Below, one piece after another: positions 8,451-17,167 of a stretch of 64,000 nucleotides of DNA; the first letter of the stretch is position 1; every line of letters begins with the position of its first letter. The notes under the pieces were generated by a model, which was not told the origin of the DNA, made no database searches, and worked only from the letters and a program-made list of their open reading frames with translations. The position numbers and the translations under genes are program-made. Source of the stretch: JBMHDN01 sp049889355 (GTDB lineage Bacteria; Pseudomonadota; Alphaproteobacteria; Puniceispirillales; Puniceispirillaceae); contig JBMHDN010000038.1 of NCBI GenBank assembly GCA_049889355.1, positions 1-64,000 on the forward strand, read 5' to 3'.

Positions 8451-9467
8451 ATGGACAGGTTCATTGAACAAAATGCAGATGAAGCAGGATTTGCGACCAT
8501 CTGGGATGACATGGTTGCCCCTGATCTGGCCAATTATCAGTCAGCCTTTACCTCTGAGAGACGGCGCGCCTATCTGTTGGCCGTTGTGCTTGTCATAGGC
8601 TGCGGAGCACTGGCTGGGCTGGTTGAAGGGCTTCAACAAGCGGGGATGCTGTCTGAAAACCAGAGCCAGATTGGCTTTATCGCTGTTTTCATTCTGGGCT
8701 CTGTTGCCTATTCTTGGTGCTTCAGGCGTCTGAAAGCGCTGAAAGCAGATATTGGCGGCCAGTTGAAAGCTGCGCTTGATCGGTTTTTTCACCATAGATT
8801 TTCTGTTCTAGAAGCAGATGATGCACTGCTGGCAGAAACCGACAGCTTGCAATCTCAAAAGCTGTTGGCCCGTGGTGAGCGCCATCTGGGTGTCGCCTAT
8901 ACAGGGCAGTTCCAGGGCTGTGATTTTACCTTTTATAATTGCACTATCCGCCAGAAAAACAGGCAAAACACCTCTGATAATGTCATCCCCTATTTGATCT
9001 TAAATTTGGAACTGGCCGAACCCGTCAGCGATTTGGTTCTGATCCTGCCTGATGCGGGCATCATGAACCGCTTGAATGCGCTGTTTAAAAAGGCAAAGAC
9101 TGTGCGTTTTGACAATGCAGAATTTGAGAAGCGTTTCGAAGTCTATAGCTATAACAGCCAGTTGGCACGAGCAATAATCACGCCTGAATTTCAAACAAGC
9201 TTTATTGAAATGCAGCGTTATTTCATGCCGAAACCATCAATATTGAGCACACAAAAACATATGACTTGCCGTCTGGATGGGAAAAGGATGACTATTTGCT
9301 ATATGGGGCTTGATGATATTGCAGGTACCGATATGGCGGCCAGTAAGCCTGCCGCTTTTGTAGAGGCAGCCCATAATGCCATTGCACGTATGAGCCAAAT
9401 CCCAAAAATCATCGATAATCTGCAATCAGCCATTCCGCAGATTGCTTCGGCCAAAAAACGCCCATAA
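8451..9467 (+). CDS. membrane protein, DUF3137-like
   Basis: A 338-residue protein from the ATG at 8451, which has a TGGGG ribosome site seven bases upstream; the longer frame from 8391 adds 20 residues without support. Two transmembrane helices are predicted by eye at about 40-58 and 73-91, leaving a large C-terminal soluble domain. That domain carries HLGVAYTGQFQGCDFTFYNC and FEKRFEVYSYNSQLARAIIT, the latter characteristic of the DUF3137 family (usual phrase F-x-x-x-F-E-V-Y, then an A-R step into a TP or TPEF). No enzymatic residues are recognisable. The gene stands alone between two tRNA genes. Family assignment is from memory of the motif, so it is moderate. Confidence 0.75.
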   Translation: MDRFIEQNADEAGFATIWDDMVAPDLANYQSAFTSERRRAYLLAVVLVIGCGALAGLVEGLQQAGMLSENQSQIGFIAVFILGSVAYSWCFRRLKALKADIGGQLKAALDRFFHHRFSVLEADDALLAETDSLQSQKLLARGERHLGVAYTGQFQGCDFTFYNCTIRQKNRQNTSDNVIPYLILNLELAEPVSDLVLILPDAGIMNRLNALFKKAKTVRFDNAEFEKRFEVYSYNSQLARAIITPEFQTSFIEMQRYFMPKPSILSTQKHMTCRLDGKRMTICYMGLDDIAGTDMAASKPAAFVEAAHNAIARMSQIPKIIDNLQSAIPQIASAKKRP

Positions 9468-9489
9468 AAAAACGCCCCAAATAGGGCGC
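9465..9489 (-). terminator. rho-independent terminator of tRNA-Val
   Basis: Read on the minus strand: CGCCC, loop TATTTG, GGGCG, then a run of seven T. It lies about 35 bases after the 3' end of tRNA-Val. Confidence 0.75.
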
Positions 9490-9522
9490 TCTTAAATCAT
9501 ACCTAGCGTAATGGCTGGTAAA

Positions 9523-9598
9523 TGGTGGGTGGTGAGGGGTTCGAACCCCCGACCTACTCGGTGTAAACGAGTTGCTCTCCCAGCTGAGCTAACCACCC
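9523..9598 (-). tRNA. tRNA-Val (TAC)
   Basis: A 76-base cloverleaf on the minus strand with encoded CCA. The acceptor GGGTGGT pairs with ACCACCC, the anticodon loop is TTTACAC with anticodon TAC, and the T-loop is GTTCGAACC. Confidence 0.97.
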
Positions 9599-9654
9599 CC
9601 GTTGATTGGCCATGTTGTAAGAGATATTACAAAATAGTTCAAGCCAAAAACGCA

Positions 9655-9697
9655 TAAAAAAACACCGGCTACCGAACGGCAACCAGTGTTTTTTGAT
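9655..9697 (-). terminator. rho-independent terminator of hup
   Basis: On the minus strand, AACACTGGTTGCCG pairs (with some G-U) with the mirrored CGGTAGCCGGTGTT, followed by seven T. It begins about 13 bases after the HU stop codon. Confidence 0.8.
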
Positions 9698-9709
9698 TCT
9701 ATAAACTGG

Positions 9710-9985
9710 TTAGCCGTTCACAGCAGCTTTCAGTGGTGCGCCAGCCTTGAACTTAGGCTGCTTAGACGCAGGAATTGAGATGGCTTCACCAGTGCGTGGG
9801 TTGCGACCTGTGCTCGCAGCACGTGCAGCCACAGAGAATGTACCGAAACCAACGATACGCACTTCATCACCTGACTTCAGCGCACCTTCGATTGATGCGA
9901 AAACAGCATCAACAGCGCGGCCAGCGTCAGCTTTTGTCAGACCAGAATTATCAGCAACGGCTGCTACGAGATCGTTCTTATTCAT
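9710..9985 (-). CDS. hup: DNA-binding protein HU
   Basis: A 91-residue nucleoid protein. It has the complete HU fold: MNKNDLVAAVADNSGLTKADA at the N-terminus, the GDEVRIVGFGTFSVAARAA beta strands, and the DNA-minor-groove arm GRNPRTGEAISIPASKQPKF with the intercalating proline. It sits at the end of the tig-clpP-clpX-lon-hup series, a layout common in proteobacteria, with its own GGGGG ribosome site and terminator. It bends and compacts DNA and is normally highly expressed. IHF subunits are excluded by the overall sequence pattern. Confidence 0.96.
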   Translation of the reverse strand: MNKNDLVAAVADNSGLTKADAGRAVDAVFASIEGALKSGDEVRIVGFGTFSVAARAASTGRNPRTGEAISIPASKQPKFKAGAPLKAAVNG

Positions 9986-10132
9986 GGGTTAGCCCCCTTG
10001 GAAAAGTTAAATTATACGGACAATCCGATTGTTGAAAACAGACTAGACAGCACAGTGAGGTCGCGCAAGCCAGAATCACCAAAATCACAGGAAAAACTGC
10101 GGAAATGTGCGGTTTTTTAGCAATTTTTGGCT

Positions 10133-12526
10133 TTAATGCTGTGTTAACTCTTCGCTTGGTGCCTCTGAGGTCTTCATGGACTCGCCAGAAAGGCTGTCTG
10201 CTGATTCTGTATGCGGTGCGCTGAGTGCCTGATTCAGCACTTCATCCACCAGCGAGACAGGGATAATGGTCAGGGCATTTTTGACATTATCGGGGATATC
10301 AGCCAAATCCTTCTCATTTTCCTTTGGAATCAGTACGGTTTTGATCCCGCCACGTAAAGCTGCCAGCAGCTTTTCTTTCAGCCCACCAATAGCCAACACG
10401 CGGCCACGCAAGGTGATTTCACCTGTCATGGCTACATCTTTGCGCACTGGATTATTGGTCATCGCAGACACAATGGCTGTTACCATCGCTACACCCGCAG
10501 ACGGCCCGTCCTTTGGGGTTGCCCCTTCTGGTACATGGACATGAATGTCGCGCTTTTGGGCTTCTTCTAGATTGATGTTATAGTGATGGGCCCGCGATTT
10601 GATAAAGAATTCAGCTGCCTGAATAGATTCCTTCATCACATCGCCCAGCTTGCCTGTTGCGCTGACCTTACCTTTACCAGGCACTTTCACCGCTTCCACC
10701 TGCAACAGCTCGCCGCCAACTTCAGTCCAAGCTAGACCTGTTACAACACCGACCTGATCTTCTGTATCAATTTCACCAAATTTAAAGCGTGGTACACCCA
10801 GATAATCGCTGATATTTGTATCTGTCACCTCAACTGTTTCAGCCTTACCCGATACAATTTCAGTAACCGCCTTACGCGCAATTTTGGCCAGTTCACGTTC
10901 CAAAGAGCGCACACCAGCCTCGCGTGTATAGCGGCGGATTATATCCGTAATAGCCGCGTCACTGACATGAAGCTCGCCTTTTTTCAGGCCATGCTCTTTA
11001 ATTTGGCGTGGCAGAAGATGCTGACTCGCAATCGCCAGCTTTTCATCTTCTGTATATCCAGAGAGCCGGATAATCTCCATCCGGTCCATCAGCGGGCCTG
11101 GGATATTCAGGCTATTTGCTGTGGTGATGAACATCACATTCGACAAATCCAGTTCGACTTCCAGATAATGATCCTGGAAGCTGTTATTCTGGGCTGGGTC
11201 CAGCACCTCAAGCAAAGCAGAAGATGGGTCGCCGCGCCAATCTGCGCCCAGCTTGTCGATTTCATCTAACAAGAAGAGCGGATTATTGGTTTGTGCCTTT
11301 TTCATGCCTTGGGCAATTTTACCTGGCATAGAACCAATATAGGTCCGGCGGTGGCCTCTGATTTCAGATTCGTCGCGCACCCCGCCAAGCGCCATACGCA
11401 CGAATTTACGCCCTGAGGCTTTGGCAATGCTCTTGCCAAGCGATGTTTTACCCACACCTGGCGGACCAACCAGACATAAAATAGGCCCTTTCAGCTTTTT
11501 CGTGCGTTTCTGAACTGCCAGAAATTCAATGATCCGCTCTTTGACCTTATCCAGACCATAATGATCGGCATCCAGGATCTTGCGCGCTTCATCAATATCG
11601 ATTTTGACACGGCTGCTCTTCTTCCATGGCAGCGCAACCAGCCAATCCAGATAATTGCGCACCACGGTGGCTTCGGCAGACATCGGCCCCATATTGCGCA
11701 GCTTTTTAAGCTCAGCATCTGCCTTTTCACGCGCTTCTTTTGGCATGCGCGCTTTGGCGATTTGCTCTTCAAGCTCGTCGATTTCGTTTTTGCCGTCTTC
11801 GCCCTCACCCAACTCTTTTTGAATCGCCTTCATTTGCTCATTCAAATAATAGTCGCGCTGGGTTTTTTCCATCTGGCGCTTCACCCGGTTGCGGATTCGC
11901 TTTTCCACCTGCAGGACGCTGATTTCGCCGTCCATCAGCCCATAGATTTTCTCTAATCTTTCCTGAACTGTGAGGGTTTCCAGCAAATCCTGCTTGTCTG
12001 AAAGTTTAACAGCCAGATGAGAGGCAAGTGTATCAGCCAGCTTTGAGGTCTCTTCTATCTGATTGATAGCCACCATTACCTCAGAGGCAATTTTCTTATT
12101 CAGCTTAATGTAAGATTCAAAATGCTGAACAGTGGCGCGGCCAAGGGCCACCACTTCAGAATCTTCTGCCTTATCTTCCGGCAATTCAATAACATTGGCT
12201 GTCAAAAACGCGCCATTATCATCAATATCGTCAACCGCGGCCCGGCGGATACCTTCGACCAACACTTTGACTGTGCCATCTGGCAATTTGAGCAGCTGGA
12301 GAATAGAGCCGATTGTACCCGTGCTGTAGAGATCACCTGCATCTGGATCTTCTGTGCCGGCATCTTTTTGGGTTACAAGCAAAATCTGCTTGTTCTGAGA
12401 CATCACCTCTTCTAAGGCCAGAACTGAGCGTTCGCGTCCGACAAATAAAGGGACGATCATATGCGGGAAGACAACAATATCGCGCAAAGGCAGGACAGGC
12501 AGAGTTTGGCGTTCAGCAATCGTCAT
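10133..12526 (-). CDS. lon: ATP-dependent protease Lon
   Basis: A 797-residue cytosolic AAA+ serine protease that degrades misfolded and regulatory proteins (in Caulobacter, DnaA and CcrM). Three parts are seen: the LON substrate-binding domain (about 1-200, starting LPVLPLRDIVVFPHM), the AAA module with Walker A GPPGVGKTS near residue 355 and Walker B LFLLDEIDKL, and the protease domain with catalytic Ser676 in PKDGPSAG and Lys at about 719 in GGLKEKLL. The length is normal. The C-terminal tail after residue 770 is polar and Ser/Glu-rich. A heat-shock-type promoter candidate is upstream at 12571-12600, and hup follows. Confidence 0.98.
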   Translation of the reverse strand: MTIAERQTLPVLPLRDIVVFPHMIVPLFVGRERSVLALEEVMSQNKQILLVTQKDAGTEDPDAGDLYSTGTIGSILQLLKLPDGTVKVLVEGIRRAAVDDIDDNGAFLTANVIELPEDKAEDSEVVALGRATVQHFESYIKLNKKIASEVMVAINQIEETSKLADTLASHLAVKLSDKQDLLETLTVQERLEKIYGLMDGEISVLQVEKRIRNRVKRQMEKTQRDYYLNEQMKAIQKELGEGEDGKNEIDELEEQIAKARMPKEAREKADAELKKLRNMGPMSAEATVVRNYLDWLVALPWKKSSRVKIDIDEARKILDADHYGLDKVKERIIEFLAVQKRTKKLKGPILCLVGPPGVGKTSLGKSIAKASGRKFVRMALGGVRDESEIRGHRRTYIGSMPGKIAQGMKKAQTNNPLFLLDEIDKLGADWRGDPSSALLEVLDPAQNNSFQDHYLEVELDLSNVMFITTANSLNIPGPLMDRMEIIRLSGYTEDEKLAIASQHLLPRQIKEHGLKKGELHVSDAAITDIIRRYTREAGVRSLERELAKIARKAVTEIVSGKAETVEVTDTNISDYLGVPRFKFGEIDTEDQVGVVTGLAWTEVGGELLQVEAVKVPGKGKVSATGKLGDVMKESIQAAEFFIKSRAHHYNINLEEAQKRDIHVHVPEGATPKDGPSAGVAMVTAIVSAMTNNPVRKDVAMTGEITLRGRVLAIGGLKEKLLAALRGGIKTVLIPKENEKDLADIPDNVKNALTIIPVSLVDEVLNQALSAPHTESADSLSGESMKTSEAPSEELTQH

Positions 12527-12570
12527 GTGTGACTCTCTTACAAATTAAGATGCGTTTTTGTCATGTTCTT

Positions 12571-12600
12571 TAGATGAGGTGGCGCATGGCTGATTTCAAG
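12571..12600 (-). promoter_or_regulatory. candidate sigma-32 (RpoH) heat-shock promoter of lon
   Basis: Read on the minus strand, CTTGAAA is followed by 14 bases and then CCTCATCTA. The RpoH consensus is CTTGAA, 13-15 bases, CCCCATNT. It lies 45-75 bases upstream of the lon start codon, and lon is a classical RpoH target. Confidence 0.6.
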
Positions 12601-12731
12601 GCCTCACAAGAAAGGCATCAAAACAGATTTCACCTCATGGGAAATAGGTTTCGGCTTTCAGGCCAAAACAGGCCGGCGGCATGCGCATTGCACCTGATAT
12701 AAACAATGCTCAATGCGATCAGGGCGCTTTA

Positions 12732-13991
12732 TCAGGCGCCCTTTTCAACATCCTTGTTCTGGGCATGGACCACCAGCGGGTTGGCCGCGGCGGTAACCAC
12801 ATCTTCATTGATGATGACTTCTTCAATATCATCAGCGGTCGGAATATCGAACATCGTATCCATCAGGATATTTTCCATGATAGAGCGCAGGCCGCGTGCA
12901 CCGGTTTTCCGTTCGATCGCCTTGCGGGCAATCGCGCGTAACGCCTCATCACGGAAGCTCAGCTTGACCTCATCCATATCGAACAGAGCCTGATATTGTT
13001 TGGTCAGTGCATTTTTAGGCTCAGTCAGGATACGCACCAGCGCGTCTTCATCCAAATCGGTCAATGTCGCTAACACAGGCAAACGGCCAATAAATTCAGG
13101 AATCAGACCAAATTTGACCAGATCATCTGGCTCAACCTCGCCTAGTAATTCGCCGACATTGCGTTCATCAGGGTCGCGCACTTCTGCACCAAAACCGATA
13201 CCGGCGCCCTGATTACGCTGGGAAATCATCTTGTCCAATCCAGCAAAAGCACCACCACAGATAAACAGAATATTGGTGGTATCCACTTGCAAGAATTCTT
13301 GCTGAGGGTGTTTGCGTCCGCCTTGCGGTGGCACAGAGGCAACAGTGCCTTCCATGATTTTCAGCAAGGCTTGCTGAACCCCTTCGCCAGACACATCACG
13401 GGTGATGGACGGGTTGTCAGATTTGCGTGAAATCTTATCCACCTCGTCAATATAGACAATGCCGCGCTGGGCCTTTTCAACATTATAATCAGCTGCTTGC
13501 AGAAGCTTTAGAATGATATTTTCTACATCCTCGCCGACATAACCAGCTTCGGTGAGCGTGGTGGCATCTGCCATGGTGAAAGGCACATCCAAAATGCGGG
13601 CAAGCGTTTGTGCCAGCAAGGTCTTGCCGCAGCCGGTCGGCCCGACCAACAGGATGTTGGATTTGGAAATTTCCAGATCCCCTGATTTACCAGCATTAGC
13701 CAGCCGCTTGTAATGGTTATGCACCGCCACTGACAAAATGCGCTTGGCCATATCCTGACCAATCACAAAATCATCCAGCACTTTTTTGATATCAGCTGGG
13801 GTTGGCACGCCATCATGGCTCTTTGCGACACTGCCTTTGTTCTCTTCGCGGATGATATCCATGCAGAGCTCGACACATTCATCGCAAATATAAACCGTTG
13901 GTCCGGCGATCAGTTTGCGCACCTCATGCTGGCTCTTGCCGCAGAAAGAGCAAAACAGAACAGATTTTGAATCGCCTTCATTTTTAGCCAT
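12732..13991 (-). CDS. clpX: ClpXP ATPase/unfoldase subunit ClpX
   Basis: A 419-residue AAA+ unfoldase that feeds substrates to ClpP. The ATG at 13991 is chosen because AAGGGG lies at ideal spacing; an earlier in-frame start adds eight residues without a site. The N-terminal zinc-binding domain has C14, C17, C36 and C39 (FCSFCGK and YICDECVELC). The AAA domain has Walker A GPTGCGKT, Walker B IVYIDEVDKI and the RKSD arginine region; the pore-2 and IGF loops (GAGIGFGAE) are present. It lies directly downstream of clpP and upstream of lon on the minus strand. In Caulobacter ClpXP degrades CtrA, and ctrA is also in this window. Confidence 0.98.
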   Translation of the reverse strand: MAKNEGDSKSVLFCSFCGKSQHEVRKLIAGPTVYICDECVELCMDIIREENKGSVAKSHDGVPTPADIKKVLDDFVIGQDMAKRILSVAVHNHYKRLANAGKSGDLEISKSNILLVGPTGCGKTLLAQTLARILDVPFTMADATTLTEAGYVGEDVENIILKLLQAADYNVEKAQRGIVYIDEVDKISRKSDNPSITRDVSGEGVQQALLKIMEGTVASVPPQGGRKHPQQEFLQVDTTNILFICGGAFAGLDKMISQRNQGAGIGFGAEVRDPDERNVGELLGEVEPDDLVKFGLIPEFIGRLPVLATLTDLDEDALVRILTEPKNALTKQYQALFDMDEVKLSFRDEALRAIARKAIERKTGARGLRSIMENILMDTMFDIPTADDIEEVIINEDVVTAAANPLVVHAQNKDVEKGA

Positions 13992-14157
13992 AACGGGCCC
14001 CTTGCTTGCAATCACCAGACATTGATGTCTCTTCGGATTGCGTCTTTTGCTTTGTCTGTGCTCAGTCTAGGTCTGGTTTAGGCCCACGACCAAGCTCTTT
14101 TTTGCGCCATTGCCCTTTCAGCCAACACCAAAAGAGCCCTGAAGTCAAAAAAACGCG

Positions 14158-14829
14158 TTATTTGCTGTCCTCTGGCAGCTCGGCCCGCTTAGAGACCACT
14201 TCATCAATCAGCCCCATATCCAGTGCCTCTTGAGGTGACATGAAGGTGTCGCGTTCCATAATTTTTTCAATTTGCTTGAGGGTCTTACCTGAATGCTTTT
14301 CATAGATGCCGTTCAGGCGTCCACGCAAATTGATGATTTCCTTGGCATGGATTTCAATATCAGTGGCCTGACCTTGAAAACCGCCTGATGGCTGATGTGT
14401 CATGATGCGTGCATTTGGCAGCGCATACCGCTTGCCAGCTGCGCCAGCCGTCAGCAGCAACGAGCCCATAGATGCGGCCTGCCCCATACAAACCGTGGCG
14501 ACATCTGGGCGGATATATTCCATGGTGTCGTAAATCGCGAGGCCAGAGGTGACAATGCCGCCTGGTGAGTTGATATACATGAAGATATCTTTTTTCGGGT
14601 TTTCAGATTCCAAGAATAACAGCTGGGCACAAATCACAGCTGCCATATGATCTTCGACCGGCCCGTTCAGAAAAATGATGCGCTCTTTGAGAAGGCGCGA
14701 ATAAATATCAAAAGACCGCTCACCTCTGCTGGTCTGTTCAATCACCATCGGGATCAGGGCGGACTGGAGCGGATCCAGCGCAGAAGTTGTGTTTTGACCA
14801 ATCATATTCATCCCCAGGTCTTGTGACAT
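14158..14829 (-). CDS. clpP: ClpP proteolytic subunit
   Basis: A 223-residue serine peptidase that forms the double-ring ClpP barrel. From the ATG at 14829 (GGGAG ribosome site nine bases upstream) the triad is Ser120 in CMGQAASMGSLLL, His145 in ARIMTHQPSGG and Asp194 in MERDTFMSPQEA. The open frame extends 13 residues further upstream, which is unlikely to be translated. The N-terminal 15-20 residues resemble a processed propeptide. clpX follows after 166 bases, so they may be separate transcripts. Confidence 0.97.
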   Translation of the reverse strand: MSQDLGMNMIGQNTTSALDPLQSALIPMVIEQTSRGERSFDIYSRLLKERIIFLNGPVEDHMAAVICAQLLFLESENPKKDIFMYINSPGGIVTSGLAIYDTMEYIRPDVATVCMGQAASMGSLLLTAGAAGKRYALPNARIMTHQPSGGFQGQATDIEIHAKEIINLRGRLNGIYEKHSGKTLKQIEKIMERDTFMSPQEALDMGLIDEVVSKRAELPEDSK

Positions 14830-15175
14830 TTTCAATTTCTCCCGACCATCGGCAAGATGTGTCTTCATCTGCTTTATAGGTCGCTTTTGATGTTCAGTCC
14901 CCTACCCGTCTTGTCGCAGGGAAATCCGATAAAAATACGCGGCAACTATCCCATGTCATGACAAGGGTGCCACTGTCCTTATATGGGATATATTAGCGGA
15001 GTTAACAGTCTTTGCGAGGGAAAAATTTGGCCTGTTATGCCATGTGGAAAATGGCACGGATTTTGAGGCCTGAGCGATAAAAAAGAGGAGGCTTTTTAAA
15101 AAAGCCCCCTCTTGATATGTCCGTTGTCTCGTTCCGCTTGCGGTGATGACCGCGGCAAGCGAAGAGATAGCGGTG
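14830..15175. other. intergenic region between clpP and tig
   Basis: About 346 bases. It holds the tig terminator (15079-15113, listed) and the clpP leader. An open frame at 14956-15498 on the minus strand overlaps the end of tig out of frame and is a shadow of its Lys/Ala-rich tail. I found no convincing RpoH promoter for clpP here. Confidence 0.6.
15079..15113 (-). terminator. rho-independent terminator of tig
   Basis: On the minus strand: AAGAGGGGGC, short A/T loop, GCCTCCTCTT, then a T run. It starts about 60 bases after the trigger factor stop. Confidence 0.85.
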
Positions 15176-16678
15176 TTATTTTTTCTTAGCAGCTGCCTTT
15201 TTCGAAGCAGCCTTCTTAGCAGCTGGCTTTTTTGCTGCTGCTTTTTTAGCAGCGGCTTTCTTTGCAGATTTTTTAGCTGCCTTTTTAGCAGCTGGCTTGG
15301 CTTCATCACCAGAAGCTTCTTCTGCATATAGCGCGTCTGTCGTGGTCTCGACTTCTGTGACTTGTGCCAGTTCCAGGATATAATCAATGACCTTATCTTC
15401 AAAGATAGGACCGGCGAGCTGCTGCTGTGCCTGCTGATTCTTCTGGTAATATTCGAGTACCTGCTGTTCCTGACCTGGGAAGCGGCGTGCCTGCTCAAAA
15501 ATGGCGCGGCGCGTATCTTCTTCGGTCACCTGAATTTCATTGACCCGGCCGATTTCTGTCAAAAGCAGACCAAGGCGTACCCGGCGCATCGCCACAGAAG
15601 AGGCTTCGGCCTTTGCATCATCATCCATGCCTTCATCAGCAGCAGGATGATGATGGTCGTGATCATGATCATGGTCATGATCATGGTCGTGATCATGATT
15701 ATGCTCAGCTGGTGGGTTTGGATTCATCTGACGTGCTACACCGTCATATTCTGACTGGTAAAGGCTTGGCGGTACATCAAAATCAGTGGTTTCGGCCAGC
15801 TGATCCAGAATGTTGGTCTTAACAGCCTGACGTAAAGCTGGTTCATGCTGAGAGCCAAGCTGGGCAGCCACAGCCTCGCGCAGTGCATCAAGGGTTTCAA
15901 AGCCCATCTTTGTTGCCAGCTCGTCATTGAGTTCAGCGTCGCCCTTTTCGCGCAGTTCCTGGACGGTGACTTCAAAAACAGCATCTTTACCTGCCAGGTG
16001 TGAGGCCTGATATTCAGCCGGGAATTGCACCGGCACATCACGCTTTTCGCCAGCCTTGACGCCAACAAGGCCGTCTTCAAAGCCCGGAATGAACTGGCCT
16101 GAGCCCAGTTCCAGATGGTGGCCTTCTGCGGTACCGCCTTCAAAAGCTTCGCCATCAACTTTGCCTACAAAATCAATAACGACGATATCGCCCAGCGCGG
16201 CCGCACGGGCCTTTTCCACCTGCACAGTCGGCCGATTTTCCTGAGCCAGACGATCCATTGTCTCGTTAATGTCATCATCATTGCTTGGCAGGACCGGCTT
16301 TTCAACTTTCAGTGCGCCTAAATCTGGCACGGTGATTTCTGGCAGCACTTCGCATTCCAGCGTGGCGTCCAAATCAGTGCCATCTTCATATTTGACAATA
16401 TCCATACGCGGCTGGCTGGCCAGATCCAGCTTGTTATCTTCAACAGCTTTGCGCGCCGCTTCATCGAGCATGCCGCGAATGACCTCGCCCTTGGTTTGCT
16501 CGCCAAAGCGGGCTTTCACCACGCTCAGCGGTACCTTGCCAGCGCGGAAGCCCGGCATTTTCACTTCACCGGCGATTTCTTGCAGGCGCGCAGCGATCTT
16601 CTCATCCATCTCAGCAGCAGTGATGCTGATTGCATAGGTGCGCTGGAGGCCTTCATTTTTTGATTCGGTGATATTCAT
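15176..16678 (-). CDS. tig: trigger factor with His/Asp insertion and Lys/Ala tail
   Basis: A 500-residue ribosome-associated chaperone and peptidyl-prolyl isomerase; typical members are 430-450 long. The ATG at 16678 has an AGGA site upstream and gives the normal N-terminus (MNITESKNEGLQRTY). The ribosome-binding signature GFRAGKVPLSVVKARFG is present at about 44-60 and the FKBP-type domain at about 150-240 (IDFVGKVDGEAFEGG). Two additions explain the length: an alternating His/Asp run at about residues 324-344 within the C-terminal substrate-binding domain, and a Lys/Ala-rich histone-H1-like tail from about 460. Similar basic tails occur in other alphaproteobacterial trigger factors; I do not recall the His/Asp run elsewhere. 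clpP follows downstream. Confidence 0.96.
   Translation of the reverse strand: MNITESKNEGLQRTYAISITAAEMDEKIAARLQEIAGEVKMPGFRAGKVPLSVVKARFGEQTKGEVIRGMLDEAARKAVEDNKLDLASQPRMDIVKYEDGTDLDATLECEVLPEITVPDLGALKVEKPVLPSNDDDINETMDRLAQENRPTVQVEKARAAALGDIVVIDFVGKVDGEAFEGGTAEGHHLELGSGQFIPGFEDGLVGVKAGEKRDVPVQFPAEYQASHLAGKDAVFEVTVQELREKGDAELNDELATKMGFETLDALREAVAAQLGSQHEPALRQAVKTNILDQLAETTDFDVPPSLYQSEYDGVARQMNPNPPAEHNHDHDHDHDHDHDHDHHHPAADEGMDDDAKAEASSVAMRRVRLGLLLTEIGRVNEIQVTEEDTRRAIFEQARRFPGQEQQVLEYYQKNQQAQQQLAGPIFEDKVIDYILELAQVTEVETTTDALYAEEASGDEAKPAAKKAAKKSAKKAAAKKAAAKKPAAKKAASKKAAAKKK
15648..15704 (-). repeat. GATCAT/GGTCAT-type microsatellite encoding His-Asp repeats in tig
   Basis: About nine imperfect hexanucleotide units (tgatca, tggtca, tcatga variants) encode alternating His-Asp ending in a His cluster. 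Third positions vary, which argues that the protein sequence is selected and not merely recent slippage. Confidence 0.85.
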
Positions 16679-16726
16679 GGGATTTCTGTCCTGAGGGTTA
16701 TCGACTGCCTTCATTCAAAGGCACCT

Positions 16727-16811
16727 TGGTGCGGGCGGAGGGACTTGAACCCCCACATCTTGCGATACCAGAACCTAAATCTGGCGCGTCTACCAATTTC
16801 GCCACGCCCGC
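16727..16811 (-). tRNA. tRNA-Leu (TAG)
   Basis: An 85-base class II tRNA on the minus strand with encoded CCA. The acceptor GCGGGCG pairs with CGCCCGC, the anticodon arm is CCAGATTTAGGTTCTGG with anticodon TAG, it has a long variable arm (TATCGCAAGATG region), and the T-loop is GTTCAAGTC. Confidence 0.96.
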
Positions 16812-16976
16812 GGCGATGTTCCAAATAGTGGCGTATCGCTACTCAATTCAACCTGCTTCGTCAATGGATTCTTGTGAAAAAACCCAATAAACAGGCAAAA
16901 CACACCTAACAATCTGGTCTGCTGTAAAAAAACAAAGCCTGTTGCGTATTTTTTGGAAGGACCCTTTTAGAGGGAA

Positions 16977-17054
16977 TGGGGCGAGTGACCGGTTTCGAAC
17001 CGGCGACCTCCAGTGCCACAAACTGGCGCTCTAACCAACTGAGCTACACCCGCC
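16977..17054 (-). tRNA. tRNA-His (GTG)
   Basis: A cloverleaf on the minus strand with the His-specific extra G at -1 opposite C73 and an encoded CCA. The anticodon arm CCAGTTTGTGGCACTGG has anticodon GTG. tRNA-His is a queuosine substrate. Confidence 0.97.
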
Positions 17055-17167
17055 ATCAGCGCCCCTATCTGATACCCGATATGGGCTTGCAAAATTTTGC
17101 ATGACGCCTCATTACAGTTAAACAAACCATGACGTCAATAGTTTTTCAAGATAAGGGTTTACGCAAT

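Noticed and set aside
12720..12752. GC-rich hairpin at the clpX stop codon
   Set aside because: The stem GGGCGC/GCGCCC overlaps the coding end and is not followed by a T run on the minus strand, so I did not call a terminator.
14956..15498. 180-codon minus-strand frame rich in Lys/Leu/Gln
   Set aside because: It is an out-of-frame reading of the Lys/Ala tail of trigger factor plus the terminator.
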